This document shows, in pieces, positions 31,991 to 40,876 of a stretch of 64,000 bases of DNA. Positions within the stretch are counted from its first letter, which is position 1. The number at the start of each line of letters is the position of its first letter. The position numbers and the translations under genes were made by a program. Origin of the DNA: M3007 sp033764075 (GTDB taxonomy: Bacteria; Bacteroidota; Bacteroidia; Chitinophagales; Saprospiraceae). The stretch lies in contig JANRJH010000018.1 in the NCBI GenBank assembly GCA_033764075.1, positions 160,415 through 224,414 on the forward strand, given 5' to 3'. The notes below the pieces were generated by a model. It saw nothing but the letters and a program-made list of their open reading frames with translations, had not been told where the DNA came from and did no database searches.

Positions 31991-34858
31991 ATGAACGCAT
32001 TTACACACCCCGATCGTTTTGATCGCCGTCACATCGGCCCCAATGCCCCCGAAACCCAAACCATGCTGGAGGCCATCGGCGTGGTTTCGCTGGATGAACT
32101 AATCGATCAGACGGTTCCCGACAGCATCCGCCTGCAAAAACCGTTGCAGCTGCCTGCCGCCCAATCTGAATTTGAATATCTCCAGGAACTCAAACAACTC
32201 GCCTTGCAAAACAAGGTGATGCGCAACTACATCGGCCTGGGCTACCACGGTACGATCACGCCCTCGGTTATTGCCCGCAACCTTTTCCAGAACCCGGGTT
32301 GGTACACCCAATACACGCCGTACCAGGCGGAGATCGCGCAGGGTCGTCTGGAGAGCCTGTTGAATTTTCAAACGATGATCAGCGACCTGACCGGGTTGCC
32401 GATCGCCAACGCGAGTCTGCTCGACGAAGGAACAGCGGCTGCCGAAGCCATGCACATGTTTTACGCCGAGAAAAACAAACGCGCCGCTGAAGGCGATGAG
32501 GCCAACGTGTTTTTCATCGACGAGCAGGTGCTTCCGCAGACCATCGACGTGCTGCGCACCCGGGCGCTGCCCCAGGGCATTCATCTGGAGGTCGGCAACT
32601 GGCGTGAATACGCGTTCACCGACAAGACCTTCGCAGTACTGCTTCAGTACCCCAACCGACAGGGACGCATAGAGGACTACCGTGCATTCGCCGAAAAAGC
32701 AAAGGCCAATGGCGCATTTGTGGTGGTCGCGGCCGATCTGCTGGGCCTGGCACTGCTCAAGGCGCCCGGCGAATGGGGCGCCGACTGTGCCGTGGGGAAC
32801 ACCCAGCGGTTCGGTGTGCCAATGGGTTACGGAGGCCCGCATGCCGCCTATTTCGCTACCACGGAAGAATTCAAACGCCAGATTCCCGGCCGCATCATCG
32901 GGGTATCGGTGGACAAACATGGGCAGCGGGCGCTGCGCATGGCATTGCAAACCCGGGAGCAGCACATCCGACGCGAGAAAGCAACGTCCAATATCTGCAC
33001 GGCCCAGGCCCTTTTGGCGAATATGGCTGCCATGTACGCCGTTTACCACGGCCCGGAAGGCATTCGCCGCATCGCCGGCCGGGTTCATGCCATGGCTTCC
33101 GCGCTTTCCGCAGCACTGGCAAAAGCCGGGATTGTGCAAGCCAACGACGCTTTTTTCGATACGCTTCGCCTGGTTTTGGATGCCGATGCGCGCGAGGCCC
33201 TTCGCCTGCGCGCCGAAGCGTCCGGGTTCAACTTTTTTTATGATGACCACGGCGTGCAGATCAGCCTCGATGAAACGACCACAGAAACCGATCTCCGGGA
33301 AATAGCAGCCCTGTTCGGCGCAGTATACGTTGCGGAAGCAAACGTCCACATTCCCGCGGTGTTGAAACGGGACACCCCTTTTCTTACCCACCCGGTGTTC
33401 AACCGTTACCACACGGAATCCGACATGATGCGCTACATGAAGCGCCTGGAGAACAAGGATTTGTCGCTGATGCACTCCATGATCTCGCTCGGCTCCTGCA
33501 CGATGAAACTCAATGCCGCCACCGAGTTGATTCCCGTCAGTTGGGAAAACTGGGCCAACATGCACCCGTTTATGCCGGCAACCCAAACCAGGGGGTATGC
33601 TCGTATGATTAGCGATCTGGAGCAGTACCTGTGTGAAATTACGGGCTTCGACGCCTGTTCCCTGCAACCCAACTCCGGCGCCCAGGGCGAGTACGCCGGC
33701 CTGATGATCATCCGCGCCTACCACGAGGCGCACGGCAACCACCACCGCACAGTAGCGCTGATTCCTTCCTCGGCCCACGGTACCAACCCGGCAAGCGCCG
33801 TTATGGCCGGCATGCAGGTTGTGGTGGTCGGTTGCGATGAGCGCGGCAACATCGACCTGGCCGACCTGAAAAGCAAAGCCCAACAATACGGAGATAAGTT
33901 GTCGTGTCTCATGGTTACCTACCCGAGCACCCACGGCGTGTTTGAGACGGCCATCAAAGAGATCTGCGACACCATCCACCAATACGGTGGCAAAGTGTAC
34001 ATGGACGGCGCCAACATGAACGCGCAGGTAGGCCTCACCAGCCCGGCAGCCATCGGCGCCGACGTATGCCACCTCAACCTGCACAAGACATTCGCCATTC
34101 CACATGGCGGCGGCGGCCCCGGCATGGGGCCCATCTGCTGCAACAACAGCCTGGCCCCCTACCTGCCCAAGCACCCGCTGGTGGAAACCGGCGGCAAGGA
34201 AGGCGTCACCGCCGTCAGCGCGGCGCCCTGGGGCAGCGCGTCTATCCTGCTGATCTCCTACGCCTACATCCGGATGCTGGGCGCAGAAGGGCTAACCGAC
34301 GCAACCTGTTTCGCCATTCTAAACGCCAATTACATCAAATCGCGGATAGAAAAGGCCTTCCCGATCCTGTACCTTGGGGAATACGGGCGCTCGGCCCATG
34401 AACTGATCGTGGACCTGCGTCCGCTCAAACAATGGGTAAGCGCCGAAGATGTCGCCAAAAGGCTCATGGACTACGGGTTCCATGCACCCACCCTGTCTTT
34501 CCCGGTAGCCGGAACCATCATGATCGAACCGACCGAGAGTGAAAGCAAGGCCGAACTGGATCGCTTCTGTGAAGCCCTGCTGGCCATCCGCCAGGAGATT
34601 TATGAACTGGAAACCGGTGAGTATCCGCTGGAAGACAACGTGCTGCACAATGCCCCGCATACCGTCGATGTACTCACCGCCGACAACTGGCGCCACGCTT
34701 ATTCCCGGGAAAAAGCGGCCTGGCCGTTGCCCTACCTGCGCGAAGGATTCAAGTTCTGGCCAACGGTTGGACGCATCGACCAGGCTTATGGCGACCGAAA
34801 CCTGGTGTGTACCTGCCCGCCTGTGGAAGCCTACGCCGAGGAACACACGACGGCCTGA
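31991..34858 (+). CDS. gcvP: Glycine dehydrogenase (decarboxylating), P protein
   Basis: A 955-residue PLP enzyme of the glycine cleavage system. It decarboxylates glycine and passes the aminomethyl group to the lipoyl H protein. Both halves of the fused P protein are present: the N-terminal one with RRHIGPNAPETQ and YIGLGYHGTITPSVI, the C-terminal one with SMISLGSCTMKLN, PNSGAQGEYAGL, and the PLP lysine in NLHKTFAIPHGGGGPGMGPI. Length is normal. The start at 31991 (MNAFTHPDRFDRRH) is chosen by alignment of the N-terminal motif. GcvT and GcvH are not in this window. Confidence 0.97.
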   Translation: MNAFTHPDRFDRRHIGPNAPETQTMLEAIGVVSLDELIDQTVPDSIRLQKPLQLPAAQSEFEYLQELKQLALQNKVMRNYIGLGYHGTITPSVIARNLFQNPGWYTQYTPYQAEIAQGRLESLLNFQTMISDLTGLPIANASLLDEGTAAAEAMHMFYAEKNKRAAEGDEANVFFIDEQVLPQTIDVLRTRALPQGIHLEVGNWREYAFTDKTFAVLLQYPNRQGRIEDYRAFAEKAKANGAFVVVAADLLGLALLKAPGEWGADCAVGNTQRFGVPMGYGGPHAAYFATTEEFKRQIPGRIIGVSVDKHGQRALRMALQTREQHIRREKATSNICTAQALLANMAAMYAVYHGPEGIRRIAGRVHAMASALSAALAKAGIVQANDAFFDTLRLVLDADAREALRLRAEASGFNFFYDDHGVQISLDETTTETDLREIAALFGAVYVAEANVHIPAVLKRDTPFLTHPVFNRYHTESDMMRYMKRLENKDLSLMHSMISLGSCTMKLNAATELIPVSWENWANMHPFMPATQTRGYARMISDLEQYLCEITGFDACSLQPNSGAQGEYAGLMIIRAYHEAHGNHHRTVALIPSSAHGTNPASAVMAGMQVVVVGCDERGNIDLADLKSKAQQYGDKLSCLMVTYPSTHGVFETAIKEICDTIHQYGGKVYMDGANMNAQVGLTSPAAIGADVCHLNLHKTFAIPHGGGGPGMGPICCNNSLAPYLPKHPLVETGGKEGVTAVSAAPWGSASILLISYAYIRMLGAEGLTDATCFAILNANYIKSRIEKAFPILYLGEYGRSAHELIVDLRPLKQWVSAEDVAKRLMDYGFHAPTLSFPVAGTIMIEPTESESKAELDRFCEALLAIRQEIYELETGEYPLEDNVLHNAPHTVDVLTADNWRHAYSREKAAWPLPYLREGFKFWPTVGRIDQAYGDRNLVCTCPPVEAYAEEHTTA

Positions 34859-34996
34859 CCATTTTTCTTTGGGCATGGCAAGCCGAATTGTTAATTCTGC
34901 ACAAATGCCTGAAATTTTACAATTGCAGATAATTCGATTGTTACCAATCGATTAGTAAGCTTTTTCGGTGTTTTTACAAGACAGATTTGAAAAGAA

Positions 34997-35026
34997 GGGA
35001 GTATATTTGCAAACAAATATACTCCC
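34997..35026. terminator. Perfect 13-bp inverted repeat after gcvP that contains two -7 boxes
   Basis: GGGAGTATATTTG (34997-35009) and CAAATATACTCCC (35014-35026) pair perfectly over loop CAAA. Each arm holds TATATTTG, a -7 motif, on opposite strands. It lies 138 bases past gcvP and 65 bases before the glycosidase ATG, so it may be a terminator, a promoter with operator symmetry, or both. Confidence 0.6.
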
Positions 35027-35090
35027 CTTCGTTTATTAGGTTAACGGTCTCCGACAGGGGAACTGCCTAATCGTCAAAAATCTCACCGAA

Positions 35091-36959
35091 ATGAAAATTG
35101 TCAACCATCGCATCCGATCTGTTTGGGTTCCGGTATTGTCCCTGATGTTGTCTTGCGGACAAGCACAGGCCCAGCCTGCCTCCAAAGCCATTGCATTGAC
35201 GCCGGCCATGGTTACCCAGCTCACGGGTGGCACGCAAAATGCTGATGCCCTGGTCGACGGGGACGTCACTACCCCGTGGTTCCCGGGCTGGAAAGCGGCC
35301 GATTACCCCGCACGTTGCCGCATTGACCTGGGCAAGTCCTATTTCGTGGACTCCATTCGGGTTTACGACGCTTTTAGCTCCCCCGATTTTTACGTATTTT
35401 ACGCAAACGACCTTCATGAAGAACCAAAGTTTGCCCACCGGACTGTGCTGAACGCGTTCCAGACCTGGCGCCCCATTCCCATCAAACAGGAGTTGCGATA
35501 CCTTTATCTGACCTTGGTGCAGCCTTATGGTGACCGACAGATCACAGAGGTTGTCGTGCTGGAAGGGGATACCACCAGTGTGCCGGTGGATCCGCCTGAT
35601 ACCGTGCGCGTTCGGGGCGAAGCAGACAAGATAAACCTCTGTGGTTTTCACTGGGTACCATTGGACAAACTCCAGCCGTTTAAAATGTTGCGGCTCTACA
35701 TATCCGGCGGATGGTTGTGGCGACCCGATGGACTTTTTGTGGAACCGTTGTACCAGGCCGGACCCATGATACCCGGCTATGACTCTTACTTCGCTTCCGC
35801 CAAGGATCAGGATCTGGTTATACTGCCCGCCATTCACCAGACACCCGACTGGTACGCCGGTGTCAGCCAGGGCATTGGATCCAATGACTATCCGCCCATT
35901 AAGCCGGGGCTTTCGCGGACCAACCCGGCTTCTTATAAGGACTACGCCGAGTTCTGGTGGCAGTTCACGGCCCGGTACGGCAGGGTGTCGCACCCGATCA
36001 GCCGCCTGCGGGTGGATTCTACGCCGCGGTGGACGAACGACCCGCCCAACGTGCCCAAGACCGGCCTCGACCTGATCAAGTTTGTGGAAGTGTGGAACGA
36101 GCCCGACAAATGGTGGAAACTCGGCGGCCCGGAGGCCGACATCTACATGCAGCCCGAAGAATACGCGGCCATGTTGTCCATCTGCTACGACTCCATCAAG
36201 GCGGCCGACCCCAGCATGGTGGTTGTCATGTCGGGCCTTTCCGGACACGATCTGCCCTACCTGGAACGTATGGACCAATGGTTTAAAGCCAACCGGGCCG
36301 ACCAGCTCTTTGCAGCCGACGTCATCAACACACACCACTACAGCAACATCGGCAACCTCCCCAACCGGTGGCCTCCCAGCTGGCAGGACAACGGCGCGAT
36401 TTGCCCGGAGGCCGATCTCGCTTTTCCGCTCATTGCCGGGGTGGTTCAGTTTGCCAAAGCCCGCAACAAACAGATATGGGTAACTGAATTCGGTTCCGAC
36501 ACGCGTCCGCCTTCCTGGATGTATTCTCCTCCTCGCGGCGGATTCAGCTCCGAAGAACTGCAAGCCCAATGGCTCGCCCGCGACTATCTGGAGTACATAC
36601 GCTACGGCGTGGACAACCTGTTCATGTTCAACGCCATTGACGAAGAAGGTGCTCCCAGCGGTGGATTATACCAGAGCAGCGGCATGATGTATGGTTATGG
36701 TCATCCGGTACCCTTTTCACCCAAACCATCCTACATCACCCTGACCGATCTGATCGAAGCCCTTTCGGAAACGCAATACGAAGCCGACAAGTCGATGACC
36801 AGCCCCAACGTGCGCGTCATGTCTTTCCGCAAAAAAGACGGCAAAGAACGGCTGGTGTACTGGTCGCCTACCATGACTGGCGCCACGGTGAATTTCACCC
36901 TTCCGGGTGTGCCCATGCTGACCGCCACGGAATGGCCGCAGATTCACGATGTGAACTAG
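35091..36959 (+). CDS. Exported glycoside hydrolase, discoidin-like domain + clan GH-A-type barrel
   Basis: 622 residues with a signal sequence (VWVPVLSLMLSCGQAQAQ; the Cys might form a lipobox). An N-terminal galactose-binding-like sandwich spans about 30-165 (ADALVDGDVTTPWFPGW...CRIDLGKSYFVDSIRVYD). A TIM barrel carries the likely acid/base Glu in FVEVWNEPDKWW and the nucleophile Glu in IWVTEFGSD, the GH-A (GH5/GH39-like) pattern. It ends in a short beta domain at HDVN. There is no T9SS sorting domain, so it is periplasmic or outer-membrane anchored. Polysaccharide specificity is unknown. Confidence 0.82.
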   Translation: MKIVNHRIRSVWVPVLSLMLSCGQAQAQPASKAIALTPAMVTQLTGGTQNADALVDGDVTTPWFPGWKAADYPARCRIDLGKSYFVDSIRVYDAFSSPDFYVFYANDLHEEPKFAHRTVLNAFQTWRPIPIKQELRYLYLTLVQPYGDRQITEVVVLEGDTTSVPVDPPDTVRVRGEADKINLCGFHWVPLDKLQPFKMLRLYISGGWLWRPDGLFVEPLYQAGPMIPGYDSYFASAKDQDLVILPAIHQTPDWYAGVSQGIGSNDYPPIKPGLSRTNPASYKDYAEFWWQFTARYGRVSHPISRLRVDSTPRWTNDPPNVPKTGLDLIKFVEVWNEPDKWWKLGGPEADIYMQPEEYAAMLSICYDSIKAADPSMVVVMSGLSGHDLPYLERMDQWFKANRADQLFAADVINTHHYSNIGNLPNRWPPSWQDNGAICPEADLAFPLIAGVVQFAKARNKQIWVTEFGSDTRPPSWMYSPPRGGFSSEELQAQWLARDYLEYIRYGVDNLFMFNAIDEEGAPSGGLYQSSGMMYGYGHPVPFSPKPSYITLTDLIEALSETQYEADKSMTSPNVRVMSFRKKDGKERLVYWSPTMTGATVNFTLPGVPMLTATEWPQIHDVN

Positions 36960-36971
36960 CCGTTTGTCCTC

Positions 36972-38123
36972 CTAAACCCAGCTCCGGTAATAGTTGGGCT
37001 CTTCCACCGCCACGGCGTGCTCGGTCATCAGCAGTGGCCTGAACGTGTCTACCATGACCGCGAGTTCGTGTGTTTCTTTGGCGCCAATGCTTTTTTCTAC
37101 TGTTCCGGGGTGCGGACCGTGGGGTATGCCTCCGGGGTGCAGGGTGATCATGCCTTTTTCGACGTGCTTTCGACTCATAAAGTCGCCGTCGACGTAATAC
37201 AGCACCTCGTCCGAGTCGATGTTGGAGTGGTTGTACGGAGCTGGAATCGCCAGCGGGTGGTAGTCGAACAGCCGGGGCACAAAAGAACAGATCACGAAAT
37301 TGCGCCCGTCGAAAGTCTGGTGAATGGGCGGCGGCATGTGAACGCGACCGGTGATGGGTTCAAAATTGTGGATCGAAAAGGCATAAGGGTATACGTATCC
37401 GTCCCAGCCGATCACATCAAACGGGTGGTTCATGTACTGGTACGGATAGATCATGTCCTGCTTTTTGATGTAAAACAGGAACTCGCCCTTTTCGTCGCGG
37501 GTCTCCAGGCGGTTGGGCTTGCGGATGTCGCGTTCGCAGAAAGGGGAGTGTTCCAGCAACTGTCCAAATTCGTTCCGATAGCGTTTGGGTGTGGTGATGG
37601 GCCCGTAACTCTCCACGATAAACAGGCGGTTGTCGGGCGTGTTGAAATGCAACTGGTAGGTGGTGCCTCGGGGCACGACAACGTAGTCGCCGTATTCAAA
37701 ATCAAGCGCTCCGTACATGGTGTGCAGGGCGCCCGAGCCCTGGTGGATGAAGATGACTTCGTCGGCGTCGGCGTTTTTGAAGAAATACTCCGTCATGCTT
37801 TTGCGCGGCGCGGCCAGGATGATCTGGCAATCGTTGTTGACGAGCACAGGTTTGCGCGACTGGAGGTAGTCGTCTTCCGCCGCCACGTTGAACCCTTTGA
37901 GACAGCGGTGCTTGAGCTGTTTGTCGTGAACCGTTTTGGCGGCTACGCTGTAAGGCTCGCCGACCTGGATGATCTGGGTTGGTGCATTGCAGTGGTAAAG
38001 CAGTGCATAGTTATCGCTGAATCCTTCGGTGCTGAAGAGCTCCTCGTGGTAAAGGGCGCCGTCGGGCTTGCGAAACTGGGTATGTCGTTTGGGCGGAAGC
38101 TGGCCGAGGTGGTGGTAATGCAT
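36972..38123 (-). CDS. hmgA: Homogentisate 1,2-dioxygenase
   Basis: A 383-residue non-haem Fe(II) enzyme that opens the ring of homogentisate in tyrosine and phenylalanine breakdown. Features: LFSTEGFSDNYALLYH near the N-terminus, VIFIHQGSGALHTMYG, VVVPRGTTYQ, and the iron region near HMPPPIHQTFDG and DEVLYYVDGDFMSR...HPGGIPHGPHPG. Shorter than the eukaryotic enzyme, as usual for Bacteroidota. The start at 38123 (MHYHHLGQ) is 33 bases after queA. Downstream maleylacetoacetate and fumarylacetoacetate enzymes are not in this window. Confidence 0.93.
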   Translation of the reverse strand: MHYHHLGQLPPKRHTQFRKPDGALYHEELFSTEGFSDNYALLYHCNAPTQIIQVGEPYSVAAKTVHDKQLKHRCLKGFNVAAEDDYLQSRKPVLVNNDCQIILAAPRKSMTEYFFKNADADEVIFIHQGSGALHTMYGALDFEYGDYVVVPRGTTYQLHFNTPDNRLFIVESYGPITTPKRYRNEFGQLLEHSPFCERDIRKPNRLETRDEKGEFLFYIKKQDMIYPYQYMNHPFDVIGWDGYVYPYAFSIHNFEPITGRVHMPPPIHQTFDGRNFVICSFVPRLFDYHPLAIPAPYNHSNIDSDEVLYYVDGDFMSRKHVEKGMITLHPGGIPHGPHPGTVEKSIGAKETHELAVMVDTFRPLLMTEHAVAVEEPNYYRSWV

Positions 38124-38156
38124 GGCAGACGTTTTAAGGCTATAAAGGTACGGCAA

Positions 38157-39377
38157 TCACTTTGCTTTCCACAACAGGCTGCTGTCTCCGTAGCTCAGGA
38201 ATCGATATTCGTGTGCGAGTGCGTGCTCGTACACGCGACGCCAGTCCGGCCCGATGAAGGCGGCAACCAGCAGGAGCAACGTGCTTTGCGGCTGGTGAAA
38301 ATTGGTGAACAACCCCTCTGCCAGCCGAAACCGGTACCCCGGTGCAATGAGCAGGTGGGTGCGGGCCAGCAGTCGGGTGCGGCCCTCCTTTTCCAGTGCG
38401 TCCGCCAATGCGTGCAAGGCCTGCGCTGTCGGTATGTCCGACGGTTGGTCGTAAGGTTCAAACTGCCCGACTTCCCATACGTCGTCCCCGGCCACAGGCG
38501 TTGCACGCATCGCCTGCACGCCCAGCCAATACAGGGATTCGAGTGTGCGCAGGGAGGTGGTTCCGACGGCCACCACCGGTTGAGGCAAGTGGGCGGCCAG
38601 TTCGCGGAGGAGCGAAACGCGCACGTCGATGAACTCGCCGTGCATGGCGTGGCCGGCCATCGTGGCGGCCTGCACGGGCTTGAACGTGCCGGCGCCCACG
38701 TGCAGGGTGACCTCGGCGGTGCGTATGCCTTTTCGGGCAATGCCGGACAGCACTGCTTCCGTGAAATGTAGCCCGGCGGTAGGGGCCGCCACCGAGCCGT
38801 GGTGCTGCGCGTACACCGTTTGGTAGCGTTCTGCGTCGGCGGCTTCTGCTTTGCGGCGGATGTAGGGGGGCAGCGGGATCTCGCCGGCCTCGTGCAGCAC
38901 CTCGGCAAAAGGGGTGTTTTCGGGCGTCCAGTCCAGCCGGACCACGTAATGGTCGCCGGACTTGTCCATCAGCCGGGCCTGGAGGCGAAACGGACTGTTT
39001 TCGCGCTCGTGCACCAGCATTTCATCGGGCTTCCACTTGCGGGCCTTCCCGATGAAACAGTTGATCGTGAGCGTGCCGGTGCGGGCCATGGCGCGGGCCT
39101 GGTCGAGGGCGTCGGCCGGTTCGAGATAAAACAGTTCAACCGGAGCGCCGGCCCGGGTGGTAAACAGCAGTCGGGCTTCCACCACCCGGGTGTTGTTGAC
39201 GACCAGCATCGTTTCGGCGGGCAGGTGGCTTTCCGCATGCCGAAAAACGTCGTCGGCGATGCGCCCGTCGCGGTAAACGAGCAATTTGGCGTCGTCACGC
39301 CGGGCCGATGGGTGCAAGGCGATGCGGTCATCGGGCAGGGGGTAAGTGTAATCCTGAATGCTGAGGTGTCGGGGCAT
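38157..39377 (-). CDS. queA: tRNA preQ1(34) S-adenosylmethionine ribosyltransferase-isomerase
   Basis: A 406-residue enzyme that transfers and rearranges the ribose of SAM onto preQ1 in tRNA to form epoxyqueuosine. Family motifs: LVVNNTRVVEARLL, EREN and PPYIRR, PTAGLHFTEAVL, and HVGAGTFKPVQ. Ends at LLWKAK. Length is slightly above the 340-residue E. coli enzyme but common in Bacteroidota. It has its own TAAATTTG box 11 bases before the ATG and precedes hmgA. Confidence 0.94.
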   Translation of the reverse strand: MPRHLSIQDYTYPLPDDRIALHPSARRDDAKLLVYRDGRIADDVFRHAESHLPAETMLVVNNTRVVEARLLFTTRAGAPVELFYLEPADALDQARAMARTGTLTINCFIGKARKWKPDEMLVHERENSPFRLQARLMDKSGDHYVVRLDWTPENTPFAEVLHEAGEIPLPPYIRRKAEAADAERYQTVYAQHHGSVAAPTAGLHFTEAVLSGIARKGIRTAEVTLHVGAGTFKPVQAATMAGHAMHGEFIDVRVSLLRELAAHLPQPVVAVGTTSLRTLESLYWLGVQAMRATPVAGDDVWEVGQFEPYDQPSDIPTAQALHALADALEKEGRTRLLARTHLLIAPGYRFRLAEGLFTNFHQPQSTLLLLVAAFIGPDWRRVYEHALAHEYRFLSYGDSSLLWKAK

Positions 39378-39388
39378 GGCGATGCATA

Positions 39389-39396
39389 CAAATTTA
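39389..39396 (-). promoter_or_regulatory. -7 box TAAATTTG for queA
   Basis: TAAATTTG on minus, 11 bases before the queA ATG; no -33 TTG at the expected spacing. Confidence 0.45.
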
Positions 39397-39480
39397 ATGC
39401 TGCAGCGTTTGGCTGTGACGCGTTAACAGATTTATTTTCCAACATTTGCCTTTTCGTTGTTCAACACCTTGCAGACAGGC

Positions 39481-39930
39481 ATGAAAAACATTCCGGCTTT
39501 CCGTTTTCGGTACTTTTTTTCGACACTGGCCTTGTTGCTTTGGGCTAATGCCGGCTTTGCCCAGAAAAACGCAACCCTGCGCTCCGATCACCAGGCGCGT
39601 TTTGAGGCCATGGTGCAGGCAGACACCGCAAAATTAACGGCGTACCTCGATCCGCGCCTGCGTTACATACATTCAAACGGATTGGTTGAAAATTTGAAAA
39701 CGCATGTTCAAACGGTTTCCAGTCGGAAAATCGTATATGAACGTTTTGAAGAAGCGATCGAGCCGGAGTGGTTTGTCTGGGGGAAAACAGCCGTGGTGCA
39801 GGGCAGGGTAGGGGTTGGCGGGCTGTACGAGGGCACGCCTTTTCAGGTGTCCCTTTGGTACACGGCTGTTTACCGGAAGAAGGCTGGCAAGTGGCGTTTG
39901 GTTTCCTGGCAATCTACGAAGGCGACTTAA
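39481..39930 (+). CDS. Exported NTF2-like (DUF4440/SnoaL-type) protein
   Basis: 149 residues with a signal peptide (FRYFFSTLALLLWANAGFAQ) and a cystatin/NTF2-like fold: a helix with RFEAMVQADTAKLTAYLDPRLRYIHSNGLVENL, then four strands ending KWRLVSWQSTKAT. This matches DUF4440/SnoaL-like domains. Such exported copies in Bacteroidota have unknown ligands. The start at 39481 gives the signal peptide. Its last bases overlap the convergent PncB-like gene by 17. Confidence 0.82.
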   Translation: MKNIPAFRFRYFFSTLALLLWANAGFAQKNATLRSDHQARFEAMVQADTAKLTAYLDPRLRYIHSNGLVENLKTHVQTVSSRKIVYERFEEAIEPEWFVWGKTAVVQGRVGVGGLYEGTPFQVSLWYTAVYRKKAGKWRLVSWQSTKAT

Positions 39931-40876
39931 AGGCCATCCATCCGTAGGGATACTCGCCGGGTCCGATTTCCCGGAGTGCAGTCAGGTGCTGCAGGGTGCG
40001 TTGTCGGAAGTATCCTGGATGGGGACTGTACAACACCGGATGGCCTTTGGCGAGCAGGGGTTCGTACAGGTTTTTGAACCGGGTAAAATGCAGGCTGATC
40101 TCTTTGCCGTTGCGCATGTTCACGAAGGTGCAGGTGCTGCGGCTGACGCTCGCGGCCGTTTCTGTTTTGGCGGTCAGCCAGGCATCTCCGAGCGCTACGC
40201 TGTCGCGGTAGAGCCGGCGGATTTGCACCAGCGGGTCGCCGTTGGGGTGGGTGATCACTTCATACGACACGTCGGGCGGCGGCGGGGTGTCCACCGATGC
40301 TGCCGTTTGTTGAAGGTCAACCGGCGTCGCGCCGCCAATGAAGGCTGCGCGCGCCTGCCAGGCCTGCGGATAATCGCCGGGCCTGGGCGCCGGGGGGGAT
40401 TCTTCTTCGTGCAGGTTGCCGGAATGCCACCGCTCCAGGGCGGCCTCGGTGGCCCAGTGGGTACTTTTCCAGATGAGGTGGCGGAAGGCCGACTCCAGCA
40501 ACTGCAGGTGGGCCAGGGGGCCGCGGGCGATGAGCACGGGTTCCTCGGGCAGGAGCACGCTTCCTTCCGGCGCGGCAATGATGTCGACCCGGAGCCGGAG
40601 TCGCTGCAGAAAATTGAGAAAACTCTCGTTGAACACGCAGCGGCCCATGTGGTCTGTGGTTTGGCCGAGGCGTTTGATGATGTCCGGCGTAAATCGAAAG
40701 CGGCGAATCTGGTTGGCCAGCAACTCGGCGCCACAGGCGATCGAGAAGGGGCCGTTATGGTCGTAGGTGACGTGTACGACGGCCGGGTCGAGGTATTCGC
40801 CGCGTTGCCAGGTCTCGGCCATGAGGTGGGCCGGCTGGAGGTCGGAAATCCAGTCAAAGGATTGGTTGCGCATCAT
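39914..40876 (-). CDS. Divergent PncB/nicotinate-phosphoribosyltransferase-like protein
   Basis: 320 residues. The N-terminal half resembles the first domain of nicotinate phosphoribosyltransferase: YDHNGPFSIACG, LNFLQRLRLRVDIIAAPEGSVLLPEEPVLIARGPLAHLQLLES. The region that should carry the barrel with the autophosphorylated His and phosphate-binding Gly motifs does not look normal; it has GATPVDLQQTAASVDTPPPPDVSYEVITHPNGDPLVQIRRLYRDSVALGDAW. It is shorter than PncB (about 400). Conclusion: homology to PncB is plausible, enzymatic activity doubtful. The ATG overlaps the dapF stop (ATGATG/TGA), so it is translationally coupled to diaminopimelate epimerase, an unusual partner. Confidence 0.6.
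   Translation of the reverse strand: MMRNQSFDWISDLQPAHLMAETWQRGEYLDPAVVHVTYDHNGPFSIACGAELLANQIRRFRFTPDIIKRLGQTTDHMGRCVFNESFLNFLQRLRLRVDIIAAPEGSVLLPEEPVLIARGPLAHLQLLESAFRHLIWKSTHWATEAALERWHSGNLHEEESPPAPRPGDYPQAWQARAAFIGGATPVDLQQTAASVDTPPPPDVSYEVITHPNGDPLVQIRRLYRDSVALGDAWLTAKTETAASVSRSTCTFVNMRNGKEISLHFTRFKNLYEPLLAKGHPVLYSPHPGYFRQRTLQHLTALREIGPGEYPYGWMAFKSPS

Noticed and set aside
32099..34174. A 691-codon open frame antisense to gcvP
   Set aside because: It is opposite a certain glycine decarboxylase gene, its product has no motif and it reflects GC-rich codon bias on the other strand.
35942..36483. Overlapping frames in the glycosidase gene
   Set aside because: The glycosidase frame carries the catalytic Glu motifs; the others are shadows.
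37017..38771. A 584-codon plus-strand open frame across hmgA and queA
   Set aside because: It spans two well-supported genes antisense and its translation matches no domain.
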